Assembly: GCA_964487555.1 (NCBI GenBank)
Contig: CAZART010000055.1
Span: 1-34,115 of the forward strand
Origin: CAZART01 sp964487555
GTDB lineage: Bacteria > Bacteroidota > Rhodothermia > Rhodothermales > VXPQ01
DNA: 34,115 nucleotides
Direction of reading: 5' to 3'
Part shown: positions 1 to 7,681 of the stretch, piece after piece
Numbering within the stretch: the first letter of the stretch is position 1
How the letters are laid out: every line of letters begins with the position of its first letter
Translations under genes and position numbers: made by a program
Notes under the pieces: generated by a model
What the model saw: only the letters and a program-made list of their open reading frames with translations
Database searches by the model: none
What the model was told of the DNA's origin: nothing

Positions 1-270
1 GGCCATCCGGGCGGCCGATGCGGGGCGGTCGGCCTGCCGGTATAGTAGAAACGCCTGTTCGCGGGCCTCGAAAACGGTCGCCGAATCGTCGACCCACCAG
101 GCAGACCAGCCCAAACCTTCCAGCGCCTCCGGCGTCTCTTCCGCCGCAAGGGCCGCCTCGAACGCAGTCCGGGCCGCCTGCCAGCCACCGCGGGATAGGT
201 GCTTCCATCCAGCTTCGAGGGGGCGGTCAATCCTTTCCGACGGTTCCTTACTCTCTAGCTCCATGGACAT
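1..270 (-). CDS. TPR-type regulator, probably LuxR family (N-terminus only)
   Basis: The gene runs off the left edge; only the first ~90 codons are present. Read on the minus strand from ATG at 270 (a second ATG follows at 264) it gives MSMELESKEPSERIDRPL, then GWKHLSRGGWQAARTAFEAA, then an ETPEALEGLGWSAWWVDD segment. The paired-helix pattern with spaced Gly/Ala/Trp is the first tetratricopeptide-type repeats found at the start of many LuxR-type regulators and adenylate-cyclase/TPR proteins. The DNA-binding or catalytic part would lie outside the window, so the LuxR assignment rests on the N-terminus alone. A stop (TAA) lies directly upstream of the ATG at 270. No clear Shine-Dalgarno is visible. 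Confidence 0.65.
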   Translation of the reverse strand, partial: MSMELESKEPSERIDRPLEAGWKHLSRGGWQAARTAFEAALAAEETPEALEGLGWSAWWVDDSATVFEAREQAFLLYRQADRPASAARMA

Positions 271-453
271 TTACTGGAAGCGCTGCGATGACGGCGCGTC
301 CGGGCAACATGCTGCCGCGACCGAATCCGATCATCCAACTTACGTGGACAATGCCGGATTCTGCAAACGACTCCCCAGAGCCAATCTGTGAGCAGGGCTG
401 AAGACGTTGGTGCACGCGTATTCGAGATACCTCAGTCCCATAGGGCGGTGGCT
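271..453. other. Intergenic, no gene recognised
   Basis: These 183 bases separate the edge regulator from the small membrane protein gene. Open frames crossing them are overlaps of neighbouring genes in other frames. No convincing promoter or terminator was seen. Confidence 0.4.
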
Positions 454-750
454 CTATCCCGGCCTCAGCGTCTTGACGATTTTGTTGTATACGCCCATCG
501 TCAGGAGCGTGGGCGCCCAAAGTCCGATCAAGTTGCTGAAATGATACTTGCCGCGCACGTGGTAGTATAATGAAAGCCCTATGGCGCCGAACGAGGCGGC
601 AAGGAACCAATCCGATGGGATCTTTGCCGTCTGGTGTTCAATGAGGCGCGTCGTCAACTCCTCCGCATGGTCCGTCCTCTTCACGGCGGACGGCTCGTAG
701 ACTCTTTCGGATTTCTCCGAAGCCGGATTTACATCGTTTGAATTCGCCAT
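454..750 (-). CDS. Small membrane protein, unknown function
   Basis: Starting at ATG 750 the product is 98 residues. The first ~50 residues are polar (MANSNDVNPASEKSERVYEP onward). Two hydrophobic segments follow, roughly residues 55-70 (FLAASFGAIGLSLYYHV) and 76-92 (NLIGLWAPTLLTMGVYNKIV). This gives a cytoplasmic tail and a two-helix membrane hairpin. GAGGAG lies immediately before this ATG, with unusually short spacing. An in-frame ATG at 786 would add 12 residues but has no ribosome site. No family was recognised; it resembles small inner-membrane proteins of unknown function. It is divergent from the DUF4126 gene. Confidence 0.6.
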   Translation of the reverse strand: MANSNDVNPASEKSERVYEPSAVKRTDHAEELTTRLIEHQTAKIPSDWFLAASFGAIGLSLYYHVRGKYHFSNLIGLWAPTLLTMGVYNKIVKTLRPG

Positions 751-876
751 GGCTCCTCGACTTGTTGCAGGATCGGATCGTTTCATCAGAAACGACTGCG
801 AGGTTGTCGAGGTTGGCTTCGGAGTGTAATGTTTACGATCACTTGCCTTTTTTTGGCCAAGCGGGCACTAACGAGA

Positions 877-1383
877 ATGAGTATGCACGATCCATTGAAA
901 AGTATGGCCTTGTCGGCCGGTCTCGGCGCCGTAACCGGAATGCGGAGCATAGCCGGGCTCGCGCTCCTCAGCCGGCGACTCGCCGGCGGAAACGGTGTAC
1001 CGCGGCATCGAAATCAGCCGCCCTCGATGCTTAGCTCACCCTGGACAAGCCGCGTGCTTACTTCGTTTGCCGCCGGTGAAATGGCCGCCGACAAGACGCC
1101 GGTCGTACCCGACCGCACCAGTACCGTGTCGGTCGCGGGTCGCGCCGTCATGGGCGCCGTTGCGGGCGTCGCGGCATCAGGCCTGGCCGGCGGCCCCCGA
1201 TGGGTGGGCGCACTCGCCGGCGCCTCGTCCGCAGTAGCATCCACTTACCTCTTCTTCCATCTTCGAAAGGCGGCGGCCGAACGACTCGCCGTTCCCGACT
1301 GGATGCCGGCGATGGCCGAAGACGCCCTGGTGCTCTTCGCGGGATCTCGGATCGTCGCGGCATTGACGAACGACCGGACATGA
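877..1383 (+). CDS. DUF4126 family membrane protein
   Basis: The product is about 168 residues from ATG 877 (ATG 883 is equally possible; the frame stays open to 829). It has glycine/alanine-rich hydrophobic helices and the family-like opening SAGLGAVTGMRSIAGLALLS. Next come SSPWTSRVLTSFAAGEMAAD and a conserved-looking DKTPVVPDRT loop, then AGRAVMGAVAGVAASGLAGG and a C-terminal helix ending near the stop. This arrangement matches DUF4126 proteins, small multi-pass membrane proteins of unknown function. It is divergent from the small membrane protein and 37 bp upstream of the DUF1990-type pair, so co-transcription with that pair is possible. Confidence 0.7.
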   Translation: MSMHDPLKSMALSAGLGAVTGMRSIAGLALLSRRLAGGNGVPRHRNQPPSMLSSPWTSRVLTSFAAGEMAADKTPVVPDRTSTVSVAGRAVMGAVAGVAASGLAGGPRWVGALAGASSAVASTYLFFHLRKAAAERLAVPDWMPAMAEDALVLFAGSRIVAALTNDRT

Positions 1384-1420
1384 TGTCACGTCGGACTTTC
1401 GTGAGCAGCGGCTCGTCGGT

Positions 1421-2002
1421 ATGAAGGACGACGTTCAACTTGCGGCGGATGGAATCGGGCCGTTGCTCCAACGGGACTATTGGGCGGTCATACGCGGCTG
1501 TCGCATCGAACCGACCAAAGTCATCCAGGTCGTACGCGAGCGATTTGCCGAGTTCGCACCGCAGAATCTTGCCCACTTCACATTCGGGGCCGATCCGGAC
1601 CATCCGATAGGTGAGGGCATCGTCATGAACGTCAAGATCCGGATGGTACCTGAGGCTCGCGTGCGCGTCGTCCACCAGGATGACTGCAGCATTACGATCG
1701 CGACCCTAGGCGGCCATCCTGAAGCCGGCAAGATCACGTTTGGCGCCTACCGAAACGGTCACGGTGACGTCATCTTCCACATCCGCAGTCGGGCTCGTGC
1801 GTCATCGGCGGCGAACCTCGCCGGCTTTCTCATCGGCGGAGATCCCATGCAGACGAACACGTGGACGGAGTTCGTCGATAGGGTGGCCCATTGCGTCGGC
1901 GATGGTGTGATCCGGCACATCCATGCTGAGAAAAAGAAAGTGCAGGACGAGGAGCTGGATGCCGAGCTGAATGCGCCCACACTGATCGCACGAGGCGAGT
2001 GA
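1421..2002 (+). CDS. DUF1990-like protein, first of a pair
   Basis: This is a 193-residue soluble protein. It has RDYWAVIRGCRI near the start, a GEGIVMNVKIRM strand pair, VVHQDDCSITIATLGGHPEA, then KITFGAYRNGHGDVIFHIRS and a C-terminal helix with TNTWTEFVDRVA. The strand order and the 'effect of distance from partner, then GHPEAG' pattern resemble the DUF1990 domain of the next gene, so it is probably a diverged relative with an SRPBCC-like fold. That is inference from pattern only. Its stop overlaps the next start (TGATG), so the two are translationally coupled. Start ATG 1421 has only a weak ribosome site. Function unknown. Confidence 0.6.
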   Translation: MKDDVQLAADGIGPLLQRDYWAVIRGCRIEPTKVIQVVRERFAEFAPQNLAHFTFGADPDHPIGEGIVMNVKIRMVPEARVRVVHQDDCSITIATLGGHPEAGKITFGAYRNGHGDVIFHIRSRARASSAANLAGFLIGGDPMQTNTWTEFVDRVAHCVGDGVIRHIHAEKKKVQDEELDAELNAPTLIARGE

Positions 2003-2703
2003 TGGCCGAGTGGCGAATCGGACGCGGGTGGTCGGACGAGGAGCTGCAGAAGCGCCTGGAGCACGTTGCGACCCTCGAGAGAAACTTCGAAGATGATCCT
2101 TCGGAGCTAGAGAGCCGGTCCGGCTGGTATTCCTACAAGTCCGAGTCGACGCTGGGCAGGGCGCCTACAGGCCCTCCTGTCGACGACGGCCCGTTTGAGC
2201 GGGCCTGCGCAGCGCTAAGCAGGTACCGATTTTCCGACACCCGAATCGTTCAGGCCTATTTTGATGATGATGCGGAATTGCTCGGCCGGCCGATGGTGCT
2301 GATTCTTCGCGCCTTCCGCGGATTGCGCTTTGTAACAGGCGTACGCGTAGGTGCGGTTCGGCACGAGGTAGGCGAGGACGAAACCGTATTCGGCTTCCGC
2401 TACGAGACGCTTCAGGGGCATATCGAGCGCGGCGCCGAATGGTTTATCCTTCGAAAGGACCACGCGTCGGGGACCGTCCGACTGCGGATCTCGGCCTTCT
2501 GGTTACCTGGCGACTTCCCGAACTGGTGGAGCCGGGTGGGATTTTATTTTGTCGGCGAGCATTACCAGCGGAAGTGGCATCGGCGCGCACATGCGTACAT
2601 GGCGCACATCCTCCGCGAACCGGTTCCTGCGAAGGGCGCGTTCGTCTTTCCGCGCCGCCCGGCACACGATGTCGTCTTTGAGAAGCGTACAAGGCAGGCA
2701 TAG
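2002..2703 (+). CDS. DUF1990 family protein, second of a pair
   Basis: This 233-residue protein opens with MAEWRIGRGWSDEELQKRL, typical of DUF1990. It continues with GWYSYKSESTLGR, the segment VFGFRYETLQGHIERGAEWF (the family's 'FGYgTLpGHpErGEErF' signature), and a C-terminal FPNWWSRVGFYFVGEHYQRK. DUF1990 proteins are small, soluble and uncharacterised. ATG 2002 is chosen because it overlaps the upstream TGA by one base; GTG 1999 in the same frame is the alternative. The overlap indicates stoichiometric production with the upstream DUF1990-like protein, perhaps as a heteromer. Confidence 0.8.
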   Translation: MAEWRIGRGWSDEELQKRLEHVATLERNFEDDPSELESRSGWYSYKSESTLGRAPTGPPVDDGPFERACAALSRYRFSDTRIVQAYFDDDAELLGRPMVLILRAFRGLRFVTGVRVGAVRHEVGEDETVFGFRYETLQGHIERGAEWFILRKDHASGTVRLRISAFWLPGDFPNWWSRVGFYFVGEHYQRKWHRRAHAYMAHILREPVPAKGAFVFPRRPAHDVVFEKRTRQA

Positions 2704-3116
2704 CCGCGCCCTGTACCGGAAACGACCATCGCGGCCAGGTTAAAGGAAAGACGCGCGAATCTTCGAGCCGTTCTTCACGACGAAGCCCACGGGCAGCGGG
2801 ACCGGCTCACGGAGCTAGTCCGGCACTTTGCGGACGATGTCAATCGCATTGCCTCTCATGGCGAGCGGCTTCGACTCACCCGTGGCGGCAAACCCGACGC
2901 TGAAAAGGCGGTGACGATGCGCGGCTGAGGGTCGCCGTCGCTCGCCGCATTCGTCTGTTTATCGCAGGTGGGTGCGATCCGTACATTAACCGGTGCGACT
3001 GATGGGTATCGGGAGCTTATTTCGCCGGACCTATGGTTAGAGATGACGGTCGCGTAGGTTTTTGTGGACCCTCATCGCGACGTTACGCAGCATCCTGCAG
3101 GAGAACCGAACGCACA
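2704..3116. other. Intergenic stretch holding a kinase remnant
   Basis: This holds no intact gene. The frame following the DUF1990 stop stays open to TGA at 2926-2928 but has no start and no recognisable family. A short histidine-kinase G-box remnant (2750-2806) is listed separately. The 190 bases before the LytS-type gene presumably carry its promoter, but no clear -35/-10 pair was seen. An in-frame upstream extension of the kinase frame begins at 3033 and looks non-coding. Confidence 0.45.
2750..2806 (+). pseudogene. Histidine-kinase G-box remnant
   Basis: In one frame these bases encode RIFEPFFTTKPTGSGTG, the G1-F-G2 region of a HisKA/HATPase_c sensor kinase. The intact giant kinase at 30.0-33.8 kb has IFEPFFTTKAAGSGTGLGLS at the same place. 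The frame breaks immediately after GTG and stops at 2818, and no kinase sequence precedes it. This is therefore a stranded fragment. A match of this length by chance is very unlikely. Confidence 0.7.
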
Positions 3117-4382
3117 ATGAGAGAGGCACCTTCACCGGACGTACCGAGGCCGCACAGCCGTCGTGTGCTGAGGCGATACTGGATCGAGGGTGCCCTCATC
3201 TTCGTCTTCTGGGGAACCCTGGCTCTGCTGCGGGTCACGCAGAACGTCGATGATCCGCTCGGTGGCGGTCCACGCGGCGACGCCATGTCCGCCGGCGCGA
3301 TCCTGTACACGTTTCTCGAATACGGGCTCTGGCTCGTCGCGACGCCGCTAATCTTCTGGCTTGCGGGCCGCCTCAGCCTCGAGGGCCGCAAGTGGCCGCT
3401 CCGCCTGCTGACGCACGTCGCGGCGGCGGTCGGGGCGTCGGTGGCCATCGACCTCGCCTCGCATGCGATCTGGAACGCCGTCGGCGAGGGCCACATTCGG
3501 CCGATGTCGGTCGCATTCGTGCTGCGCGACTTCCATTTCCTCCCCGAGCTGCTGCTCTATCTGATCGTTCTGGCGACCGGGTTCGCGCGCTCCTACTTCC
3601 TTCGGTACCGCGAACGTGTGAATGAGGCGGCGCGGCTGCGCGCCGAGGCGGCCGAGCTGCACGCCCGCTCAGCCGAGCTGCAGGCGCAGCTTTCCGAGGC
3701 CCACCTGCAGGCTCTGCGCATGCAGCTCAACCCGCACTTCCTCTTCAATACGCTCAATACGATCTCGGCCTACCTCGAGCAGGATCCACCTGGAGTGCGC
3801 CGAATGATCGCCCGGCTCAGCGAGCTGCTGCGCTATACACTCGAAAACACGGACGCACGCGAGGTGCCGTTGCAGCAAGAGCTCGGATTCATCGAGGGAT
3901 ATCTGGAGATCCAGCGCATCCGACTCGAGGAACGGCTCGATGTGCGGAGAAACGTCGAACCCGACATGCTTGATGCGCTGGTTCCGAATCTCATTCTCCA
4001 GCCGCTCGTCGAGAATGCGATTAAGCACGGCATCGGCCCGAGCGAGAAGGGAGGACGAATCGAGCTCTCCGCCTGGCGCGACGGAGAAAACCTGCACCTG
4101 AGCGTGCGAGACGATGGCCCCGGCCTTAGCTCGCCTGCCGGAGATGGCGCGACGGCCGGATCGCAGGGCATCGGCCTGCGCAACACACGCGAGCGCCTGA
4201 AGAGCCTCTATGGGGAGGCTCAACAGTTTTCACTGCGTCCGGCCGACGGACGCGGCCTCGTCGCACATCTCGTCCTACCCTATCACACGAACACTGATCT
4301 GTATACCACGGCCCTTCCGAATGAACGATCACCCGGCACTTCCGCGTCGCGGCGCGGCCGACCTGACGAGGGCGAGCCATGA
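3117..4382 (+). CDS. LytS/YehU-type sensor histidine kinase
   Basis: From ATG 3117 the product is 421 residues. Four hydrophobic segments fill the first ~165 residues (from ALIFVFWGTLALLRV to ELLLYLIVLATGFA). A short coiled coil (NEAARLRAEAAELHARSAEL) leads into the His_kinase domain with the phosphorylatable His in LRMQLNPHFLFNTLNTI. The HATPase domain shows N-box LQPLVENAIKHG, DDGPGL and GIGLRNTRERL. It should sense an envelope or membrane signal and phosphorylate the LytTR regulator, whose start overlaps its stop by four bases (ATGA). The frame is open back to 3033, but those residues look non-coding; GGAG lies rather far (13 nt) before ATG 3117. A ~35-residue polar C-terminal tail follows the kinase core. 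Confidence 0.9.
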   Translation: MREAPSPDVPRPHSRRVLRRYWIEGALIFVFWGTLALLRVTQNVDDPLGGGPRGDAMSAGAILYTFLEYGLWLVATPLIFWLAGRLSLEGRKWPLRLLTHVAAAVGASVAIDLASHAIWNAVGEGHIRPMSVAFVLRDFHFLPELLLYLIVLATGFARSYFLRYRERVNEAARLRAEAAELHARSAELQAQLSEAHLQALRMQLNPHFLFNTLNTISAYLEQDPPGVRRMIARLSELLRYTLENTDAREVPLQQELGFIEGYLEIQRIRLEERLDVRRNVEPDMLDALVPNLILQPLVENAIKHGIGPSEKGGRIELSAWRDGENLHLSVRDDGPGLSSPAGDGATAGSQGIGLRNTRERLKSLYGEAQQFSLRPADGRGLVAHLVLPYHTNTDLYTTALPNERSPGTSASRRGRPDEGEP

Positions 4383-5203
4383 GTGCGGATGAGAAGCTGA
4401 AGGTCCTTATCGTCGATGATGAGCGCGCGGCGCGGCACCGTCTGGAGGAATTGCTGGCCCGCGAGCCGCACGCGAAGGTCGTCGGCATGGCGACAAATGG
4501 CCGTGAAGCAGTCGAGGCGATCGCGCGGCTGGATCCCGACCTCGTCTTCCTCGACGTACAGATGCCGGGCCTCTCCGGCGTGGATGTCGTACGGAAGATC
4601 GGACCCTCGAACATGCCGGCCGTCATCTTCGTCACGGCCTACGATCAGTATGCGATAGAGGCTTTCGAGATGGCGGCGCTTGATTACCTGCGCAAGCCGT
4701 TCGACGACGAGCGCTTCGAGCAGGCGCTGTCGCGGGCACGTTCCATGCTCGCGGTCCGCGCGATGAACGACTTGCAACGCCGGCTCGACGTACTGCTCGG
4801 CGATGCCCCCGATCCACTCTCCCGGTCATCGCCGCCTTCGACCGCCGATCGGCGCTACCTGGAGCGAATCGGCGTCGACATGCGCGGTCAGATGCGCATC
4901 GTGCCGGTCGATCGAATCGATTTCATCACCGCCAGCAGCTCGTACGTCGAGCTGCACGTCGGCGAAAATACGTTCGTCATCAGGGAACAGATGCAAACGC
5001 TCGAAGGGCGCCTCGATCCAAACCACTTTTTCCAGATACACCGCGGCACGATCGTGCAGCTCGACCGCATCGACACGCTGATCTACAGCGCCGGCGGTGA
5101 CTATGCTGTCCGCCTGCATGACGGACGACATTTGCGGGTGAGCCGCGGGCGGTACGAGGAATTGCAGCAGCGCCTCGGGCTGGACGCTCCCGGGAGCCCC
5201 TAG
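4379..5203 (+). CDS. LytTR-family response regulator
   Basis: This 274-residue protein has an N-terminal receiver (about 1-120): KVLIVDDERAARHRL, phospho-acceptor Asp in DLVFLDVQMPGLSG, VTAYDQYAIEAFEMAALDYL and the conserved KPF. A Pro/Ser-rich linker follows. The C-terminal LytTR DNA-binding domain (about 165-268) shows DRIDFITASSSYVELHVG, FFQIHRGTIVQLDRID and the closing LRVSRGRYEELQQRL. It is the cognate partner of the overlapping LytS-type kinase and should bind direct repeats in target promoters. No target is identifiable in the window; the glycosyltransferase ~320 bp downstream is a candidate by proximity only. Confidence 0.95.
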   Translation: MSADEKLKVLIVDDERAARHRLEELLAREPHAKVVGMATNGREAVEAIARLDPDLVFLDVQMPGLSGVDVVRKIGPSNMPAVIFVTAYDQYAIEAFEMAALDYLRKPFDDERFEQALSRARSMLAVRAMNDLQRRLDVLLGDAPDPLSRSSPPSTADRRYLERIGVDMRGQMRIVPVDRIDFITASSSYVELHVGENTFVIREQMQTLEGRLDPNHFFQIHRGTIVQLDRIDTLIYSAGGDYAVRLHDGRHLRVSRGRYEELQQRLGLDAPGSP

Positions 5204-5521
5204 ACGTGCTGCGGACCGGGCTGCCATGCCGCCCCGATTCGCCCACCTCCCTCCCGGTCTTGTGACTTCGATGCTCCTCGCACGTTGCGCAGCGCCCTGG
5301 TTTAAGGAGTCAACACGTTTTTCACAGGCAGCGTGACGGTGAAACAGGATCCATGGCCTTCTTCGCTCTCACGGACAGCGTTCCGCCGTGCCTCTGCGTG
5401 ATGATGTCGTAGGACAGCGCGGGGGCGCTCATGTTGTTACGTGAGGGACGGGAATGCCGTCCAATACGGACATCAACTTGTCCTATATTACAAACTCATG
5501 TGAGCATGTCCTTCACTCATC
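5204..5521. other. Intergenic with kinase remnant
   Basis: These 318 bases separate the regulator from the glycosyltransferase. Apart from the minus-strand kinase remnant at 5302-5430 nothing coding was recognised. The stretch 5455-5521 is less GC-rich (CCTATATTACAAAC at 5481) and may contain the downstream promoter, but no confident motif can be assigned. Confidence 0.4.
5302..5430 (-). pseudogene. Histidine-kinase C-terminal remnant
   Basis: Read on the minus strand, one frame gives LSYDIITQRHGGTLSV, the end of a HATPase_c domain. The next frame continues ESEEGHGSCFTVTLP followed by VKN and a TAA at 5302. Together these are the last ~40 residues of a HisKA-type kinase interrupted by a one-base shift near 5373. 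The intact kinase at 30.0 kb ends with the equivalent LSYDVVVHGHGGELTV. No upstream kinase sequence is present. Confidence 0.75.
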
Positions 5522-6508
5522 ATGGACGCGCCCACGCACACATCGCTGTCTTACCAGGCCGGCGCTATGGAACGCGGAACGTCCGCGCCGTTTTTCAGCA
5601 TCGTCGTCGCGACGCGGAACCGTGGCGACACCATCGTGGCGACCCTGGACAGCCTCTTTGCCGATGATTATCCGGCCTACGAAATCATCGTCGTCGACCA
5701 GAGTACGGACGACCGCACAGCCGACGCGGTGCGACCCCTCCTGAACGATGATCGGCTGCGCTACTTTAGGCTTGCGAGCTCGGGCGTTTCGAGGGCGCGA
5801 AATTTCGGTATCGCTCACGCACGCGGGGAGTGGATCGCGATTCTGGATGATGACTGCGTCGTGCCCGCGGGCTGGCTGCACCGGCTTGCGGCGGCTTCTA
5901 CGGTGGAACCGGCTCTGGGCGTTGTTTTCGGCAACGTACTCCCCGGGGTGTACGATGCCGAGGCCGGCTTCATTCCGGCGTACGTCCGCGAGTCCGACTA
6001 TCTCGCCCGGTCCGTGCAGGAAAAAACGCGTGTGGAAGGCATCGCAGCTTGTATGGCCGTGCGACGCGCCGCATGGCGCAGCCTGAACGGCTTCGACGAG
6101 GAACTCGGTGTCGGGGCCTCGATGAAGTCAGGTGCCGAGACGGACTTTACCATACGCGCTCTGTTGGCCGACTACACCGTTTATGAAACTCCGGAGTGGG
6201 CACTCACGCATCATGGTTTCCGAACGTGGGAAGAAGGCTCCTATTTAATCTATCGTTACTGGTACGGCACGGGAAGTGCCTTCGCCAAGCTCCTCAAGTG
6301 CGGCTACGGCTCCGTCGCGCTCCTGCTGATCCGCCTGGGCGGACGGTGGCTGTTCAGCCGGTCAAGGGTGGCCGCGAGCCTCGGTTCGGGCGCCTACCGG
6401 TGGGAGCGTCTCGTTGCCTTTGCGCGCGGGTTCGCGCGGGGAGGGCTAACGCCGGTCGACCGGCGGACCGACCACTTCCGAACGGCCGGCCCGGCCGAGT
6501 CGCCGTAG
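5522..6508 (+). CDS. Glycosyltransferase family 2
   Basis: This is a 328-residue protein (or 313 from ATG 5567, also plausible; neither start has a good ribosome site). The GT-A fold is clear: FSIVVATRNRGDTIVATLDS, YEIIVVDQSTDDRT, SSGVSRARNFGIAHARGEW, the metal-binding DDD in AILDDDCVVPAGWL, and the acidic GAETDFTIRALL late in the domain. The C-terminal ~90 residues are basic, with one weak hydrophobic stretch (GSVALLLIRLGGRWLF), suggesting membrane association. It should transfer a sugar from a nucleotide-sugar to an envelope glycan or glycolipid. It converges on a sulfotransferase gene only 16 bp away. Confidence 0.9.
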   Translation: MDAPTHTSLSYQAGAMERGTSAPFFSIVVATRNRGDTIVATLDSLFADDYPAYEIIVVDQSTDDRTADAVRPLLNDDRLRYFRLASSGVSRARNFGIAHARGEWIAILDDDCVVPAGWLHRLAAASTVEPALGVVFGNVLPGVYDAEAGFIPAYVRESDYLARSVQEKTRVEGIAACMAVRRAAWRSLNGFDEELGVGASMKSGAETDFTIRALLADYTVYETPEWALTHHGFRTWEEGSYLIYRYWYGTGSAFAKLLKCGYGSVALLLIRLGGRWLFSRSRVAASLGSGAYRWERLVAFARGFARGGLTPVDRRTDHFRTAGPAESP

Positions 6509-6524
6509 AACCTCATTGGTACGG

Positions 6525-7448
6525 TCATATTTTCCAATTGGCAAAGGCTTCTCCGGTGTACGCACGCAGCTGCTCGACGTCGTCGCGCAGCATGTCGCTG
6601 AGCTCGCGGAACAACCGGTCGCCAACCATCGGCCTCTCCACCGCGTGAGAAAAGGGCCAGTATATGAAATCCTCGATCGGCCAGCGCAGGTGACGAGGCA
6701 GCAGCTTGAGCCGCCGCATCGGGACCGTCGCTGCCAGGCGAACGCCTAGCACCGATTTGCGTCTTCGGCGCTTCGTTCGGTGCCGTTCCCAACGGAAGCG
6801 CGGATCCCGTGTGACCGGCTCGACATCCAGAAATCGAAAGATTTTCGACAGCGTATCGGTTCGCCGTCTGAGCAGGTCCTCCTGCTGAACGATGAGAATT
6901 TGTGAAGGGGAGAAAAACTCCAGGTATTGCTGAAGCTGAAGATAGTACTTACTCCTGTCGACGTACATTTCCGGCCAACCCAGGACGGCTTCCTGCAGAG
7001 GGCGGTGCTCGCGGTGATTGGTGACAAAATGAACGTAGTGGGAGACGATGCGCTCGACCGGATCACGTACCATGTAGATGAGCCGCGCCTCCGGGATCAG
7101 TCCGTGCATGCGTGCCGGAACGTCTCTGTAGACCGGATATAGGGTATAATCCGTCGAGGCTTCTCCGCGAATGCTCGCCCGCTCGGTGAACCACGACCGA
7201 TACCAGTCGATGCCGCGGTTCCAGTTCAGTTCCTTCACGAAAAAGCACAGCTCTTTCTCGAGCGACATCGAAATATCCGGGTGAAGGCCGAGGTAATAGT
7301 GCAGGCTCGTCGTCCCGCATTTCATCGAACCGATGATGACGAGGTTGGGAAGGCTGCCCTTCTTGGCATCGGGCCGGACAAGCATCAGTGGTAAAGGTAG
7401 CTTGGGCGTTTCGTGGTTCTGGACGCGGCCTAGACGGAGCCGTTCCAT
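6525..7448 (-). CDS. Sulfotransferase (PAPS-dependent)
   Basis: The 307-residue product has the 5'-phosphosulfate-binding loop NLVIIGSMKCGTTSLHYYLG near residues 35-54 and the 3'-phosphate-binding strand/helix LIYMVRDPVERIVSHYVHF near 125-145. DYTLYPVYRDVP lies between them, and a basic C-terminus (RTKRRRRKSV) follows. This is the Sulfotransfer_1/3 type seen in heparan N-deacetylase/sulfotransferase-like bacterial enzymes. It transfers sulfate from PAPS to a carbohydrate or lipid hydroxyl. An internal ATG at 7385 is an alternative start and would begin just before the domain. Convergence with the glycosyltransferase suggests the two may build or decorate the same glycan. Confidence 0.9.
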   Translation of the reverse strand: MERLRLGRVQNHETPKLPLPLMLVRPDAKKGSLPNLVIIGSMKCGTTSLHYYLGLHPDISMSLEKELCFFVKELNWNRGIDWYRSWFTERASIRGEASTDYTLYPVYRDVPARMHGLIPEARLIYMVRDPVERIVSHYVHFVTNHREHRPLQEAVLGWPEMYVDRSKYYLQLQQYLEFFSPSQILIVQQEDLLRRRTDTLSKIFRFLDVEPVTRDPRFRWERHRTKRRRRKSVLGVRLAATVPMRRLKLLPRHLRWPIEDFIYWPFSHAVERPMVGDRLFRELSDMLRDDVEQLRAYTGEAFANWKI

Positions 7449-7681
7449 GCTTCTGCATCCGGCCTATACGGAATGTTCGTCAAGCTTCACCGCCGCCCTG
7501 CCCGTGCGCCACGCGATGCACTCTCCTGCCGCCGCGACTGGTCGTCGAGACGTGGCTCTCACTAAAATAATGCATCGAGGCACGATTTCTGCAATAAATC
7601 CTGAGTGTAGCGCCGTGATGCGCTGAGCGCACCGATGACGCTGAGGGCGCATCTGACGACCGCATCGGTCGCGGGTCGCGC
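7449..7681. other. Intergenic, no gene recognised
   Basis: 233 bases between the PQQ dehydrogenase stop and the sulfotransferase start, both on the minus strand. A modest hairpin CGACC-GATGC-GGTCG lies at about 7657-7671, just downstream of the dehydrogenase, without a T-run. An AT-richer patch around 7560-7605 may carry the sulfotransferase promoter. Confidence 0.35.

Noticed and set aside
2701..2928. Open frame continuing after the DUF1990 stop
   Set aside because: There is no start codon and no recognisable family, and it overlaps the kinase G-box remnant in another frame. Long open frames are common at this GC content.
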